DNA of 64,000 bases from Diadema setosum (GCF_964275005.1 NC_092695.1:10188197-10252196), one strand, 5' to 3'; shown: positions 26,493 through 41,400, numbered from the stretch's first letter. Notes: a model not told the origin generated them from the letters alone. A program made the numbers and translations.

Positions 26493-29400
26493 CATCCATC
26501 CCCTTGGCATATATTACAGTAATCATACCTTGAGGGCTTCAATATTCATCCATCTATCCCTCTATCTATCAATCTATCCCCCTGGAATATATTATGGCAT
26601 TCATACCTTGAGAGCTTCAATCTTTTTCCTCCTTGCATCAGCACTGACCTTGGGGTCATCCTCCTGCTGTAGCAAACATGGAAAAAAAAATTAGCCTCAC
26701 TGTCACTGACTCTCCTTCGTAAAATTATAAGATAATTATGACTGTCATTTATTAATTTATATGTTTCAATATTCTTTTAGCAGGGTAGCCCTTTCAGTTG
26801 GTTAACTGCTCTACCATGGGGCCCTGCTCACATTATGTACAGACTAGAAATGTCGCTACGGCGACTGGTGTATGCCTCCGCCATAATACATGGTTCTCCT
26901 AATAGGTCTATAGTACAATGTCTTGACAATGTGTGATGACAGTTTCACACAATTGGCAAAAAAATTAAAATGACAGGTTTGCCACAAATGTGCTGAATGT
27001 TCACTTTCCTAGAACTAGGTTCAATTGAATGAATGATTAAAACGTCAGAGTGCAGGTATTTGGGGGAACTGATGATTTTCACTTGACTTTTGACCCTTTT
27101 ACAAGTTTATGCATTGAGTAATTTTCAAGGTATTGAGAAAAAGTATAATTTCAGTATCAAATGGTAAAATAGTATTATCGAAACCTGGCCTTTGACCTTT
27201 GACCCCACAGTTCCAAAGAGAATTACTGTTAGGTAGAACATGCATAAATATGTAAGTTTCATGACAATACCTTGAGTTATTTTTGAGATATGGAAGAAAA
27301 AGTGCAATTTAGCACTTTCACTTGACCTTTGACCTTTTGACCTTTGACCTTTTGGCAAGAAACTTCCTACAGAATATATATTGGGTTATACATGCATACA
27401 TCAAGTTTTAAAAACATTCTTCAGGCACTGCATAAATATAAGGAAAGTAGTTATATTTTGAGGAGTTGACCTTGACCTTTGACCCCTGACCTTTGACCCA
27501 TGACCCCCAACTTCCCTAGATAATCACTGCCCATCGGTACAAGCATATATACTAAGTTCCATGAAGATACCTTGAACCATTTGGAGAAAAACATGAAATT
27601 TGGAGAAAAACATGAAATTTCAATTTTTTTTTCACAAAATAACCTGTGACCCTAAAATCCACACAAAGTATCATCCCCCAAGGATATACCCTCATACCAA
27701 GTTTGATGCAAAACCACCACACGGTTCTTGAGATATCGACAAAAACAAAACGGGACGGACGGACGTACGGACGTACAGACGTACGGACGTACGGACGTAC
27801 GGACAGACGGACGACCCGAAAACATAATGCCTCCGGCCACTTCGTTGGCGGAGGCATAATAAAAATGTCATGCACATCAAAACAAAGTACAAACAATGAA
27901 ATTGCCTACACTACAAACGTACATACAAACATCATTACCAATATGTCATAATTACGATTATGTCATTACATCGTATGAACAAATGGAAGAATGGGTGGAG
28001 AAGAAACAATTACAAAAATATCAGAGGAAAGACAAAGGGGGAGTTAAAACATGTAAAGATGAAGGTATGGAACACCAGAAAATAACTAAGAAACAGTCCT
28101 AAATGTGGTTACATATCACCCTGTTCTGGCATTGTTTAACAGCTTCTCACTGTGAGCATTGTAATGCCTTATCCTCACTCACAAACAGATACCTTTATCA
28201 GTTCTTGAAGAGCATAAAGAGGTCATTGGAAAACATAACAGTGTAACAACTTGAATGACATCATGCTCTTACCCCTGGCTTTAGTCCTTTCCTGATGTTT
28301 AGTCTCTCCTGGTAGTTCTGCATGCGAATAGCTTTCAGTTGATCCAAGTATGCCTGAATAATGATAATAATAATAATATTAATATATCATCATGCGCATG
28401 GCACATTGTTGTTAACCCTAAAAAGACTGGGGGGGGGGGGGGGCCTAAAAGGCCCCCCCCTCGACATTTCGCGAGATTACTCTGCAACACGCAATGCTCT
28501 CTCCGCGATGCTCTATGACTTTTTTCTTTCGAGTTTCCCGCACATTTTGACGCCAAATTTGTGATGCCCGGGGGTATGGTTCTGAAGTTACATAACTTTT
28601 TGTACATGCACGTGAGACCGAAAATGGCTCAAAAATGTGATTTTGTGTACAAAGTCAATGCAAATTGAGTTTTTTCACATGGTTCATATAAATATGCTTA
28701 TTTTTACTCTCAATGGCTAAAATTAATTAGTTTTAGTAGTATTATGCTTCAAAAAGTGTCTGCCACAAATTTTGTTTAAAAAAAGGGCAAAAACAAAAGG
28801 TCGAAAAAACAAAGAAATACATAAGAAATTCATAAAACAATAAAAGAAATAAGAAATTAATTTTGATACCGAATTTTTTTTCAAGTACATTTGCGAAGAA
28901 TGCCACAAAGAATAATTAGACCAAAAATGAGCACTTCTGGAGCTTTATTTACTGATTTAGATCAAAGAGTCTGATTTCTCGCATAAATTAGCATAATTAA
29001 TCAAAATAAAATAAAAGAAGACTATTTTGGAAAATTTAAATATACGATCTTGTAGATTACATCGCACACTACCATTGTGCAAATTTCCGCGGCGATCGCG
29101 CAATCCACGGCCGAGATCTTAAGGGGGGGCCCTTTAGGCCCCCCCCCCCAGTCTTTCGAGCTACCAAAATAGCCCAGTCTTTTTAGGGTTAATGCACTTC
29201 CCTGAGCATGGCAGATTGTTGTTAACGCATTTCCCTGTGCATAGCAGAATGTTGTTAACCCTATGCGCACTCCCACACCCTAATGACAATCTGCCATATG
29301 ACTTATATTGCACCAAATCCACACAGTGGAGCGCTCAAGGCATACACATATGTTTTTTACCCCGGTCACTGGATACATTATTTCCAACCAGCACTGACAG

Positions 29401-32400
29401 TGCTCAGTCTCCACTCCCTGGGAAGCATTCCAGCCAGTCGCCATCTTCGGTGCGCACATGCTGATCATGCAACCAATGTTCTCATTCTACCAGGAACCCA
29501 TTTATAATAGCACACAGGGGGCAGGTCACAGGAGTTCATAAGGGTAACTTCCATAAATGATCTTTAATTTGAACTGACTCATCACTGGCATATAGACGCT
29601 TCATTCTTTGTCTATGGAAAATGTACGGAAATGACACTACCTTAAAGTTATTATGTATAGTTTGTAGGTGGTACATTTTGATACTTGAAACCAATTTATT
29701 TCTGGAACAGAACTGATGATTATGTATAGTTGATTACTTGTATTTGAAGCTGATTTGTGTGTTTGCTTGTTTGTTTGTTTTGACAATTGTAAAGCGCTTC
29801 GAAACATGTTGTATTAAGTGATATACAAATATCAAGCACAGCTCTATACATGATAGTGAGTTATCGAGAGACAGAGAGAGAAAGGGGGGGGGGGCGGGGA
29901 GGACTCTCCAGACTAGAGTAGGAACATCCGTCTGGTAATCAGGTTTGCTGCTGTTGGAAAGCAAGCAAAACTTATTTGCTTGCTTTCTAAGATAGAATAT
30001 TTGGGATGCAACTTGTGTGAGAGTGTGTCAACCACAAGAGATCTGACTATACTTGGTCCTACCTGTTCTTCCCTGTTTTTGGCCTTCTTTTCTTGCCCTC
30101 CGTAAGGGAATAATGGCTCATTCCTGGCATCTCCCGCTGCACTTGGCTGTATTGAAAGACATAATGATAAAGCATTATCAAACGGGTCTGTATGACTACT
30201 CATGAACTCAAAATAACTCAACAGTCAAGAAACTCTCCTATTCTATTTTCTTCCTAACTTTTGACAACTGTAAATAAGCAGCAATAAATTAATCAGTGTT
30301 TAATAGTAGCCATGATAAAAAAAAAAATCATGGGCATACAATACATACTCAGGCAGGATTCAAACTTAGAACCTCCTGATCACTGCAGAGCCATCTTATT
30401 TACTAGACCACCAAGCTTCCCCCTGACAGCCAGTGCTGATTTTAAATCCTTATAACATGCAGCAAGATCTGCTTATTCATCCATATTAATGGAATTCTTG
30501 CATTGAGTTGTTGTTTTTTTGTTGCAATTTATTTAATCTGTTTACGTTGACGTAGGTCAATTTTGTCAATCATTTACAATAAAAAAATTGACACAAAATT
30601 CCATTAATTTCAATTGCATACCAATGTACTCACTTTGCGCTTCATTTCCACAAGTACACACATTTGATTGCATGATACATATAAATGATCCGTTACAAAA
30701 AGCTACTAGTATTCCCACAGGCTTAGATGGCATTCATCAGCAGACGAAATGCAGGATTCAACCCCTCCAAAATGTGTATATTTGATCATACGGCCATATT
30801 CACAGGTTTTAGAATTCGGGCTTCACAAAAGTACCATGACATCTGTGATAACTGATGCATCGTGAATATTTCTACATGTACAGTACTCACTGGAGCCCAT
30901 CCAAGCTGGACGGCTGCCCTGGCCTTGTTGGCTGCTGCCTCTCTCTTCCTCACAAGGAATTCATTCACCATCCTGGCCCGCTCAGCCGCATTGGCACCGG
31001 CTTGTCTGCAGGGCAGAAAGAGACACATAACAGACATACTGACATAACATTGACTTTCAATTAGTTCATCGGGAAAGGTTTATATCATTGAATGCAAGAG
31101 TTCAGAAACTATCACAATCAACTGACATATTCAAATACATGTATTTTGACATCTTTACTGCATGCTGGCATGTTCAATTTTTACTGCTGGTACACATACA
31201 TTGATAAACTAGATATATCGCTACGGCTACTGATATGCCTCCGCCATAATGCATGGTTCTCCTAATAGGTCTATAGTACAATGTCTTGACAATGTGTGAT
31301 AACAGTTTCACACAAGTGGCAAAATATTAAAATGACAGGTTTGACACAAATGTGCTAAATGTTCACTTTCCTAGAACTAGGTTCAATTGGATGAATGATT
31401 AAAATGTCAGAGTGCAGGTATTTGGGGAACTGATGATTTTTACTTGACTTTTGACCCTTTTATAAGTTTATGCATTGAGTAATTTTCAAGGTATTGAGAA
31501 AAAGCATAATTTCAGTATCAAATGGGAAAATAGCATTATCTAAACCTGGCCTTTGACCTTTGATCTCACAGTTCCAAAGAGAATCACTGTTAGGTTGAAC
31601 ATGCATAAATATGTAAGTTTCATGATGATACCTTGAGTTACTTTCGAGATATGGAGGAAAAAGTGCAATTTAGCACTTTCACTTGACCTTTTACCTTTTG
31701 ACCTTTGACCTTTCGGCAAAGAAACTTCCCTAAAAATATATATTGGGTAATACATGCCATACATCAAGTTAAAAAAAAAAAAAACCTTCAGGCATATTGC
31801 ATTTTAAGGAAAGTACTGATATTTTGGGGAGTTGACCTTGACCTTTGACCCCCCTGACCTTTGACCCATGACCCCCAACTTCCCTAGATAATCATTGCCC
31901 ATCGGTACAAGCATATATACTAAGTTCCATGAAGATACCTTGAACCATTTGCGAGATATGGAGAAAAACATGAAATTTTAAATTTTTTTTCACAAAATAA
32001 CCTGTGACCTTTGACCTTTGACCCAGTGACCCTAAAATCCACACAAAGTATTATCCCCCAAGGATATACCCTCATACCAAGTTTGATGTAAAACCACCAC
32101 ACGGTTCTTGAGATATCGACAAAAACAAAACGGGACGGACGGACGGACGGACGCACGACCTCACGGTGATATGCTTGTGTGTCTACCCCTTTGTTCTCCC
32201 TTTTGTTAAAATAGACACACAAGCAAAAATTTTAGCCACACAAGCTTGACGGAATAAAGGCCATCTATTGTGCACTATTGTTCTCCTAGCCACACAAGCA
32301 TACTCTCGTTAGCACGGACAGACGGACGGACGGACGGACGGACGACCCGAAAACATAATGCCTCCGGCCACTTCGTTGCGGAGGCATAAAAATTAGAGAT

Positions 32401-35400
32401 TGGTAGAGGAAATCCATTCTTCTTGAGATGGATTTGCCAAACTACAAATCAATTATAGTATTCCAAGATTACATGACACCAGGAAAATAAAAAACAAAAT
32501 ACTGATGCCTCCTGCGCTATGAGGCTTCGCTTTCAAATACAATGTATTTTAGCGGAAAACATATTTGTTGAAAGAATCAAATTTGAACCAGCAATATGCG
32601 CAGTCCAATAATACTTGTATGACATAATAACTGGATATAAGATACATCAAATCATCAACTAATCAGCATAACCTACTCTGACACTGATTTCAACACTTCA
32701 TGCAATTGAAGGCTGGATTAAATCTTTCTATGCCAATGAGTCAAATGTGTACAAATTTTACACACAACCCTATGGATGGGTAATTAGCGTTGCACATAGA
32801 GGGTTAAAAACATCCTCTAACACTGAAAGAGCATTACCTTCCATCCTGGCCCCTCCGTGCAGCCTCAGCGGCACTGGCCGACACCGGTCTGTCCCTGATC
32901 TGCCTCCGCACGGCCTCCTCCTCCTCCCTGCGCTGCTCCCGGTCCTCGCGGAACATGGCCGCCCCACCCTGGCCCATCTGGGCACCGTTGCCCTGTTTGC
33001 GCAGGTTGTCCAGGAACTGGTGGTAGTGATCGTAGTTGCCGCGATCCGCCTTGCCTCCCTGCTGCCAAAAACAAACAAACAAACAAAAACAAAAATTGCA
33101 GAGAAAATTCACACCATAGCTCAGTTAAGTTTTACAATTACATAAAAGTAAAACAAAAAGGATTGCAAAAGTTTGATCAGAGTTGGACACAAAATGAGAA
33201 AAGTACAGAATTTCACACTTTTGCATGTTTTTCCAGAACAGTGCTATCAGTCAGAATCACATGTGCAAATTACACATGACGTCTACTATTCACTTGACTG
33301 TAATTTTTCATCTATATCTGCTTTCTTGATATGAATTGAAAAAGAAGTCATATGTGCGGAATCATATGCAAAAAACAACAACATGATTTTTGGTACTTTG
33401 ATGAATGAACTAGTGGGAGATATAAAATATGATATCACGAAGTCTGTGTACGTGATAACAACAAAAACTCTTCACTGAATGTCAATTTTAAAGATTTTCT
33501 TCAAAATCTACAGTAAAACATAACATTTTCACAGCATGAAATTTTTGCGAATTGGAGGCCAAGGCCTTTTTTACGGCATGAAATTTTCGCAACGTGCCTC
33601 TAGCATTCAATGCATATAGTGTAGACAAGAACTTTCAAGTGCAATTTAATTTCATGAATCGTTGCTCATGAGAAAGTGGCGAAATTAAACATTTCTTGTT
33701 TAACAGTACCTGTGAAGCTGGTCTGTCAAGCTTGAGTTCTTTCTTGGCTGGCTCCCCATTCTGGTGAGAAAATGACATATGATGATTACCAAAAAAAGAG
33801 CACATAATAACTGTTTTCAACTGCAAACACAAAACGTTGACAATGCTCAGGTACACTGTTAAAAACGTTGCATCAAATAGGGTTTAGAACTTCACTTACA
33901 CTACAAACACTTTCGCTTTTCTAGCATAATGATACATTAGCATTTGACTTACCTTTTTTTTGGAAAGTAGGGGAATAATACTACTCTTCCAACATATGTC
34001 AGTAACAATTCAATGTGTACTTCTCATAAAAAGTGAAATTCTCTGGAATTCTCTCTATATTTCTTCATATTGTTTTTTATATGATACCTCACTGTCTGTA
34101 GTAGTCTTCTCATCCAGCCATGACTGAACTGAAACTTTCAAAATTCATAACTTTTGAAGGGATTGTCCGATTTTCGACAAACTTTCACTGATGTGTTCTT
34201 CTGATAATGCTGCATTCACACAATCCACAAGTACAATTGGATTTTATTCCCCTACAGACATGTGATGACCCTGTGGTCCTTGCATAAAAGGTGCAGACCT
34301 CCCACCCCCACCCGCCCCCCCCCCCCCTTTTGGGATTCTGGAATAGGGCAAAAAGTGTGTCTCAAACGAGATTTGAGGTTGTCATATACTTGCATAGATA
34401 TCTGTGATAACAGAAACACACAATAACCCATTCCTTACGGGAACTTGGTGGCCTGTGTGTTAAATCTATGGGGATTTCAGAATGCAGTATGGAACGGGTT
34501 AATTGACCAGTATCATTTGTTCTAGGATGGGTCCAACATAGACATTTACCTCAAGGTCGCTTGAAACCGGTCTGTCACCCCCTGCTCCGCCTCCACCACC
34601 TCCTCCTCCTCCCCCTCCTCCACCATTGCTGCTGCCCCCGCTGCTCAGTAGTGTATTCTTCCAGCCGGCCTCTCGGGCTTTGTTGATTGATGCCATCTGT
34701 TCAAAGCCAATCACAACAAGGAAAAGTAGAAATTAAGCGGTGCGTAATATATGTCCCCGCCGGAAGTAGCATTTTGTAGCAAAATGTATAATACAGGTCA
34801 AAAATCAAGGTCAAAGGTCAAAGAAGTCAAAGGTCAAAATTCTGTGTACAAGTTTTGAAGCCCTCACCTAGTGCCATCACATAAAGCAAACGGAATCGAA
34901 CTTGGGTTAGAAATGGCGAAGGAGTAGCATTTTGTAGCCATGCAATGTACAATATAGGTCAAAAATCAAGGTCAAAGGTCAAAGAAGTCAAAGGTCAAAA
35001 TTCTGTGTACAAGTTTTGAAGCCCTCACCTAGTGCCATCACATAAAGCAAACAGAATCGAAATAGGGTTACTAATGGCGAAGGAGTAGCATTTTGTAGCT
35101 AATGTACAATATAGGTCAAAAATCAAGGTCAAAGGTCAAAGAAGTCAACGGTCAAAATTATGTGTAGAAGTTATGAAGCCCTCACCTAGTGCCATCACAT
35201 AAAGCAAACGGAATCGAAATCGGGTTAGAAATGGCGAAGGAGTAGCATTTTGTAGCAAAATGTACTATACAGGTCAAAAAATCAAGGTCAAAGGTCAAAG
35301 AAGTCAAAGGTCAAAATTCTGTGTTAAAATTTTGAAGCCCTAAACTACGTAGTGCCATCACATAAAGCAAACGGAATCGAAATCGGGTTAGAAATGGCGA

Positions 35401-38400
35401 AGGAGAAGCATTTTGTAGCAAAATGTACAATATAGGTCAAAGGTCACAACTGAAATTCTGTGTAGAAGTTTCAAAGCTCCCATGTAGTGCTCTCATATAA
35501 AGCAAACAGAATCAAAATCGGCTCATAAATGACAGAGAAGTAGCAAATTGAACATTTTGATCACACACGGACGCACGGACGGACACACGGACACACACAC
35601 ATACGGAGCCCGTTTCATAGTCCCCTGCTCGAACTCGTTCCGGCGGGGACAATAACTGGAACTCTTGCAATAACATTTCATCCCTAGTCACGCTGTCCCA
35701 CTAAACTTTGTTTAGACACACTATGCAGTACCTCACATTGTACGACTGACTATTGGATACATGGATGAACATTTGTTTCAATAAACGCAATGGGGCATGA
35801 ATGTATTAATTTAATTTGAATCATCTCGATAGGAGAGGTATTTGTCAATCAGTTGCAATAAAAACAACTTTACACAAGAACTTCACCGATTTGAACAAAT
35901 ACGCAGTACCCGCTGCATGTACAAATGTATATATAAGGAGTAGAACCAGCACTGGCTGTCGGGTAGAAGCTCGATGGTCCAGTGAAAAAGGCGCCTCAGT
36001 GATCAGGAGGTTGTAGGTTCGAATCCTGCTTGAGTATGTATGTATGCCTATGATTTCTTTTGTCATAGCTTCATGGTTTCTACTAAAACACTGATCGATT
36101 CAGTGCTTCTTTATGTTGATGTAGGGCAACATGTCCATCAGTTGCAAGAGGTGAGGTAGTCTTACAAATTATGTGCCCCCCCCCCCTTAGAAAAAAAAAA
36201 AAATGGTTTCTTTAGATTCTGAGGACCTATTGGGAGTTAGGAACTACTACTTCTTTGCTCTAAAGTTCCTCTTGAAGAGCAGAAGAGTACAGAATACCAG
36301 ACAAAGTCAGCAAATATGGATCTCTAAGACAGAGATTCTGCATCAAAAAAAAAAAAAAAAAGCCAGTAACAACAGCACAACACAAACTGTCAAACTTTGT
36401 AAATGCATCAACATCTGTAATACTGAACGATGGTGCTGATAATGCTGGAATGTGGTGCAGCTCTGTTTTAATGGTTCTACTGAAGTGTTGTTTTTAATAC
36501 AAGCAATATGGTTTACCCTCTGTTTGTTAATCAGTTGCTGCTGTTGAGCCTTCACTTGTTTCTCCTATAAGACAAAAGAATATCAGTGCATGGTTAAATG
36601 GTTCACTGCCAACAAAATGTGTACTCAAAGTGAACTTTCTAGCATTTTGTATTCATTTTATTCAATACTTCATAAAAACAATACATAAGAAGAAATACAC
36701 AAAATAAGATACAGACCTGTGCATGTCATTAAATACGTATAAGAGCTAATGACATGTCTGCGACAGATGCAAAACATACACATCAGATATTATGAAGCAT
36801 TAGGAACTTGACAGGAAGGTAAAGCCTTATATGAAGCCAAGTCTACTACCAAAATATCTGTGATAGCACCAAATACAGTCAACCTCATGTATCAAAGCCA
36901 AATCCAATGGGATCAGAGAAAAATCTATGGATGTAAGTGAATTTCATCCTGTATAACAGAAATAACATGTTTATATCCATCCCAGGTACAATTTTTTTTT
37001 TGACTTAGCCAATTTTTCCACTTGTGCAAGGTATACTTCAGCGAAGTGGACTGTAACTGAAAACAAATTTGATAAACCTACATATCCATCAGCAATCATT
37101 TCTGCACATATCTGTTTGCATTATAGAGCTACTTAGATGAATAGCAGTTGATGATAAAGATGAGGATAATAATATTAGTATAATATAATACCTACAACAA
37201 AACACTCTTATGCAATTAAGTGTGGTTAGTCTCCTCAAATTGATAGTGCAGAGTCATGGTCTGAATAAAATTCTAATAAAGTGTCTCATACGTGATAACC
37301 TACACAAAAATTCGAAATGAATTAAATGGATGGAACGAACCAAAATTAATCTGTAAATTGTAATTTTTTTTCCCACCTTTTGACGTCGTTCCCTTTCCTT
37401 TTCAATGAGATCCTTCTTTTTCTGCTCAAGGTCCTGGTCAAACATAGAAACAAATATAATCATTGCAATTTTCCAAACATGCATGACACTAAATACTACA
37501 GGAGTATTAAAGTATCTGAATCTATGTATCTATACCTGTATCAGAAGATGGAATCTGAGAAAAATATGACATTACAACAACATAAATAAAATTACAAGTA
37601 TCACTACTAATTAAACAATTTGCATGAAAATCTCAAATTTTATGACTGACACACATCAGCAAGAACCAAAAAGTTTGTGCATACATTTTGAATTGTACAT
37701 CACATTTGTATAATGTACAATTGGTAGTTGAATAATTCAAACTGAATAAGCTGTTTTGTGAATACGTCTCTTTTTTAAATATTACTTTCTATTACCCTTG
37801 TATTACCAGAGACCTATGATGAGTACCCTGGATGGATGGGGGAGGAGGGGGGAGGGAAGGGGCTGCTTTGAGTACACTCAAATACTCAGCACTCAGACAT
37901 CTTAGTTGTTATAGGCTTGAAAATCTTGGACCCCATGGAAAAACAAATCTATCATGTTGATAGATCTGAACTAGGCTATCCACAGTTACATGTATTTACT
38001 ATTTGTCAGCAGTCAATTCATTTTAAATATATCTTGATTATTGTTCACCTTTAATTTAAGTCTCAATTATGTCATGTTCAATAGTATTCACTTTTTTGTA
38101 CATGATTTTACTGTTTTGGAAATGAACATAAACAAACAAACAACCTCAGGAATACCTGGAGTTCACACAAAATCTCATAATTCACACTTACCTTTTCAGC
38201 AGCTGCCTTTCTATCTCTTTCCACAGATTTTCTGCACAAATATAAAATAGACACATTTTCAGAGAGTGCATATCAATGTTACTTGAAAGTACAAATTTCC
38301 ACATCACTGCAAGCATTTGTAAAGTTTCCAACTAAATGCTTGAAAACTCACAATTACTTTATCTTACAACTTGTCTATGTGTCCTTCCCAGGGCTGCTAA

Positions 38401-41400
38401 CATTTCAACATCAAAATTTAGGGAAGTTCAATAGAGCAATCAAGGAGATCATACATTTGTTGTTTCAGGCATCTTTAAACAGGCAAATATTGGAAAGATT
38501 TTGATATTCTTTTGTCAGAACATGAAGAATTATTACATTTTTTCAGGGAGTTTCCTGCAGAATGAAGGATAATTGGAAGCTCTGCCCACTTCATTTCAAG
38601 AGTGGCAATTAACATCAACTTGTTAAAGTGAAAGGAAGGAAAATGGCAGGCATTTTGGAGAGAGGGAAACGTCCAGATTTAGAGAGGCTCTACTAATTTT
38701 GAAGTCCTGACTCACCGGACCCCACTGGGAGGTCTGTTGACGGCCACTGAGGGGCCATACTTGGCTGCAGGATTACTGATGGGCCTGGCTGAGGGGGGTT
38801 TCTTGGCTGCAATATTGTTCAAATAGAAGGAATGCTGTAAGTACTACAGAGCATGTTACTGTTTGTCATGATCAACATTGTTGCAACATGAACAGGCATT
38901 CAAACTGCTTCAACATAAAGCTCTGACTCAGACTTTTTTGTGTCCTCATGCAATGTATCTCTTTGGAAAACAAACAAAGCTTTATTAAGAATTAAAATGA
39001 TAAAACCTGTTGAATTTTCATTGAGGTGAATTTGTTCATTCTGGTGAATTCAATTAATTTGATAATCTTGGCACTAGTAATTATTCACAGACTGATCTGT
39101 TTTGAACATGCACAAAATATACATAGCTTTGGTTTTGCCTTTAGTGATTAAATACATGCAAGTGTCACACAACGTGATTTGCGTCTGTCAATCATTAAAT
39201 AGCCACACACATATTGCCTTGTCTCATGCGTCACTGAAGTACATTGGATGGAAGACATGGACTCTCTCATAACAATGTATGGCACATCCTTACAAAGCAA
39301 ATACATTGTGCTTATCTCATATTCATATGTAATCCATTTAGGCAGGCATAGGTATATGTACTGATTAATTTTTGTAATCTCATTATCATAGGATTTTGAC
39401 CTTTGCCTTATGTGCAATTCAGAAGAAAGAAAGAAAGAAAAAAAAAAGATACTCTATAAAGTGGCAATGATATCAAGCAGGATTATCAGTGAACATGATT
39501 AATGCCCCGAACCAACAGTACCACTTTATGAGAGTAACAATGGTAATGTAAGCCTATAAATAGATTTCTCTTCTTGGGTTTTCCTTCATATTTTGTTTCC
39601 ATTACATGATGTTACCCTGGGAACATACTCCCTGCCACTCTCCCACAAAGCCTTGCACATCAACACCTCAAAACTGACATAATATGCGCATTTCCTGTCA
39701 TTTAAAAACTGGGGAAGCTGTTTACACTGCAAAGGCTTTTTTCCTCCATCTTTTTCAGAAAAGAATTTTTGTCATTGCTGTTGTTTACTCCCGCTTACTC
39801 ATCACATATTTCCTATGAACCACCTGTTTTGTGTAGTAATATGTGGTAATTGTTTTGTGCAATATATTTTATGTCTAATTGTGATTTTTAATGTGGATGT
39901 AATGTACGACAGTTCAATGTATTTAGTCGTCATTGCAATGCATTTCAGCCTTCGGGCTACGATTCTGCAAATTTTATGTAATACACCATTCTAATATAAT
40001 TTTTTTTTTTTTTTTGGGGGGGGGGGGGAGAGGGGTTTGCCATAATATACCATTACTATAATTACACATTTCCTGCCATTTTTGAGAAATGTGTCTTGCA
40101 CATTTATTCATATGTTGGTCAACATAAGTGCCAAATTTCATTTCATTTGCTTAGGGAAAGCACTTTGACTGAGGCACACAGCTGACTGGAATGCCTCTGC
40201 CTTTTCATTCAGTCACTATCATCTGCCACAAGCGTAGCGCTTCACATACATGTCAAGTTCACTGATCCCATCACTGAGCTCGAGGATGGATCGAAAAACA
40301 TCTTTGCAGAAAAGATTTTTTGTCATTGCTGTTGTTCACTCCCGCTTACTCCTCATACATTGATGCACTATGAACCACTTGTAATTACAGTTGAACCTCT
40401 CTTATCCGGCCTCCCTTTATCCGGATCTCTCTATTATACGGACGCAATCTCGCCGTGCATTTTTTGTTAAATAATTACGGTAGGAAAGGGGGATTCCCAA
40501 CTCCTTGAGAACTCCTACACAGACACACATGAATTACATATACTTGATACATTTCTTAATAGTTATTTAGGTAAATAATCCCAAGAATTTATAAAAGAAA
40601 ATGATTTAATTCTTGCAAACACGAACCTCTATTTTGGGGTCTGTTACTGAGTGTAACAATGAAAAGGTTGCAGTATACACATTACTACATGTGGTACTAC
40701 AATGGGCTACTGTACATGTGTATGTATATTATGTACATGTATAAAGCATTGAGTCTCCCGTATCCGGCCAAATCCCTTATCCGGATGAGCCTCGGTCCCG
40801 ACTTGTCTGGATACGAGAGGTTCAACTGTACGATTTGTTTCACTATAGTCTGCCAAGGGACAACTATGAGAAGAACATGATTTTGCAGTCATGACTTCAA
40901 CATGATGAAAACTGTTGCTAACATTTGACTAACTTGGCCATGAAATTTTGAGTTCTTTCTCTCAAAGGCTCTCACATACTTCACTTTTACCCATTTAATG
41001 CACAAGCCCATTTCTTTATCACTGTTCAGTGTTGATTGTTGCCATTAAATCTTATTTCAAGAAAAAAAGAAATAGACGGGCAATGTCTACTGTGATAATT
41101 CAGATTTCAGCCTGACCAGCTGAGTTTCAAGTAGAGAAGAGTGCCCAACCTCTTGCTGGCCGACTATACAAGATATATCAGACTGCGTGAATGCCTGAAT
41201 TGTTTATTAAAGTGAAATGCCAGCGCATGGGATAAAACTGGACAACATACCAGCCGCACTGACAGGTGGCTTGGACACTGGCCTCTGGAAAGGAGCAGCT
41301 ACCCTGTTGGCCGGCTGGTCATTTCTGTGGAACACTGTGTGGCTGAACTCATCATCTATTTGCTGTTCATTTTGGGAGAAAAGTATACCAGGGACACAAA

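Noticed and set aside
36000..36035. Possible functional tRNA gene (perfect B box)
   Set aside because: No pairing acceptor stem or proper anticodon arm, and a second diverged copy at 30290-30425 shows the same non-tRNA tail; it is a SINE.
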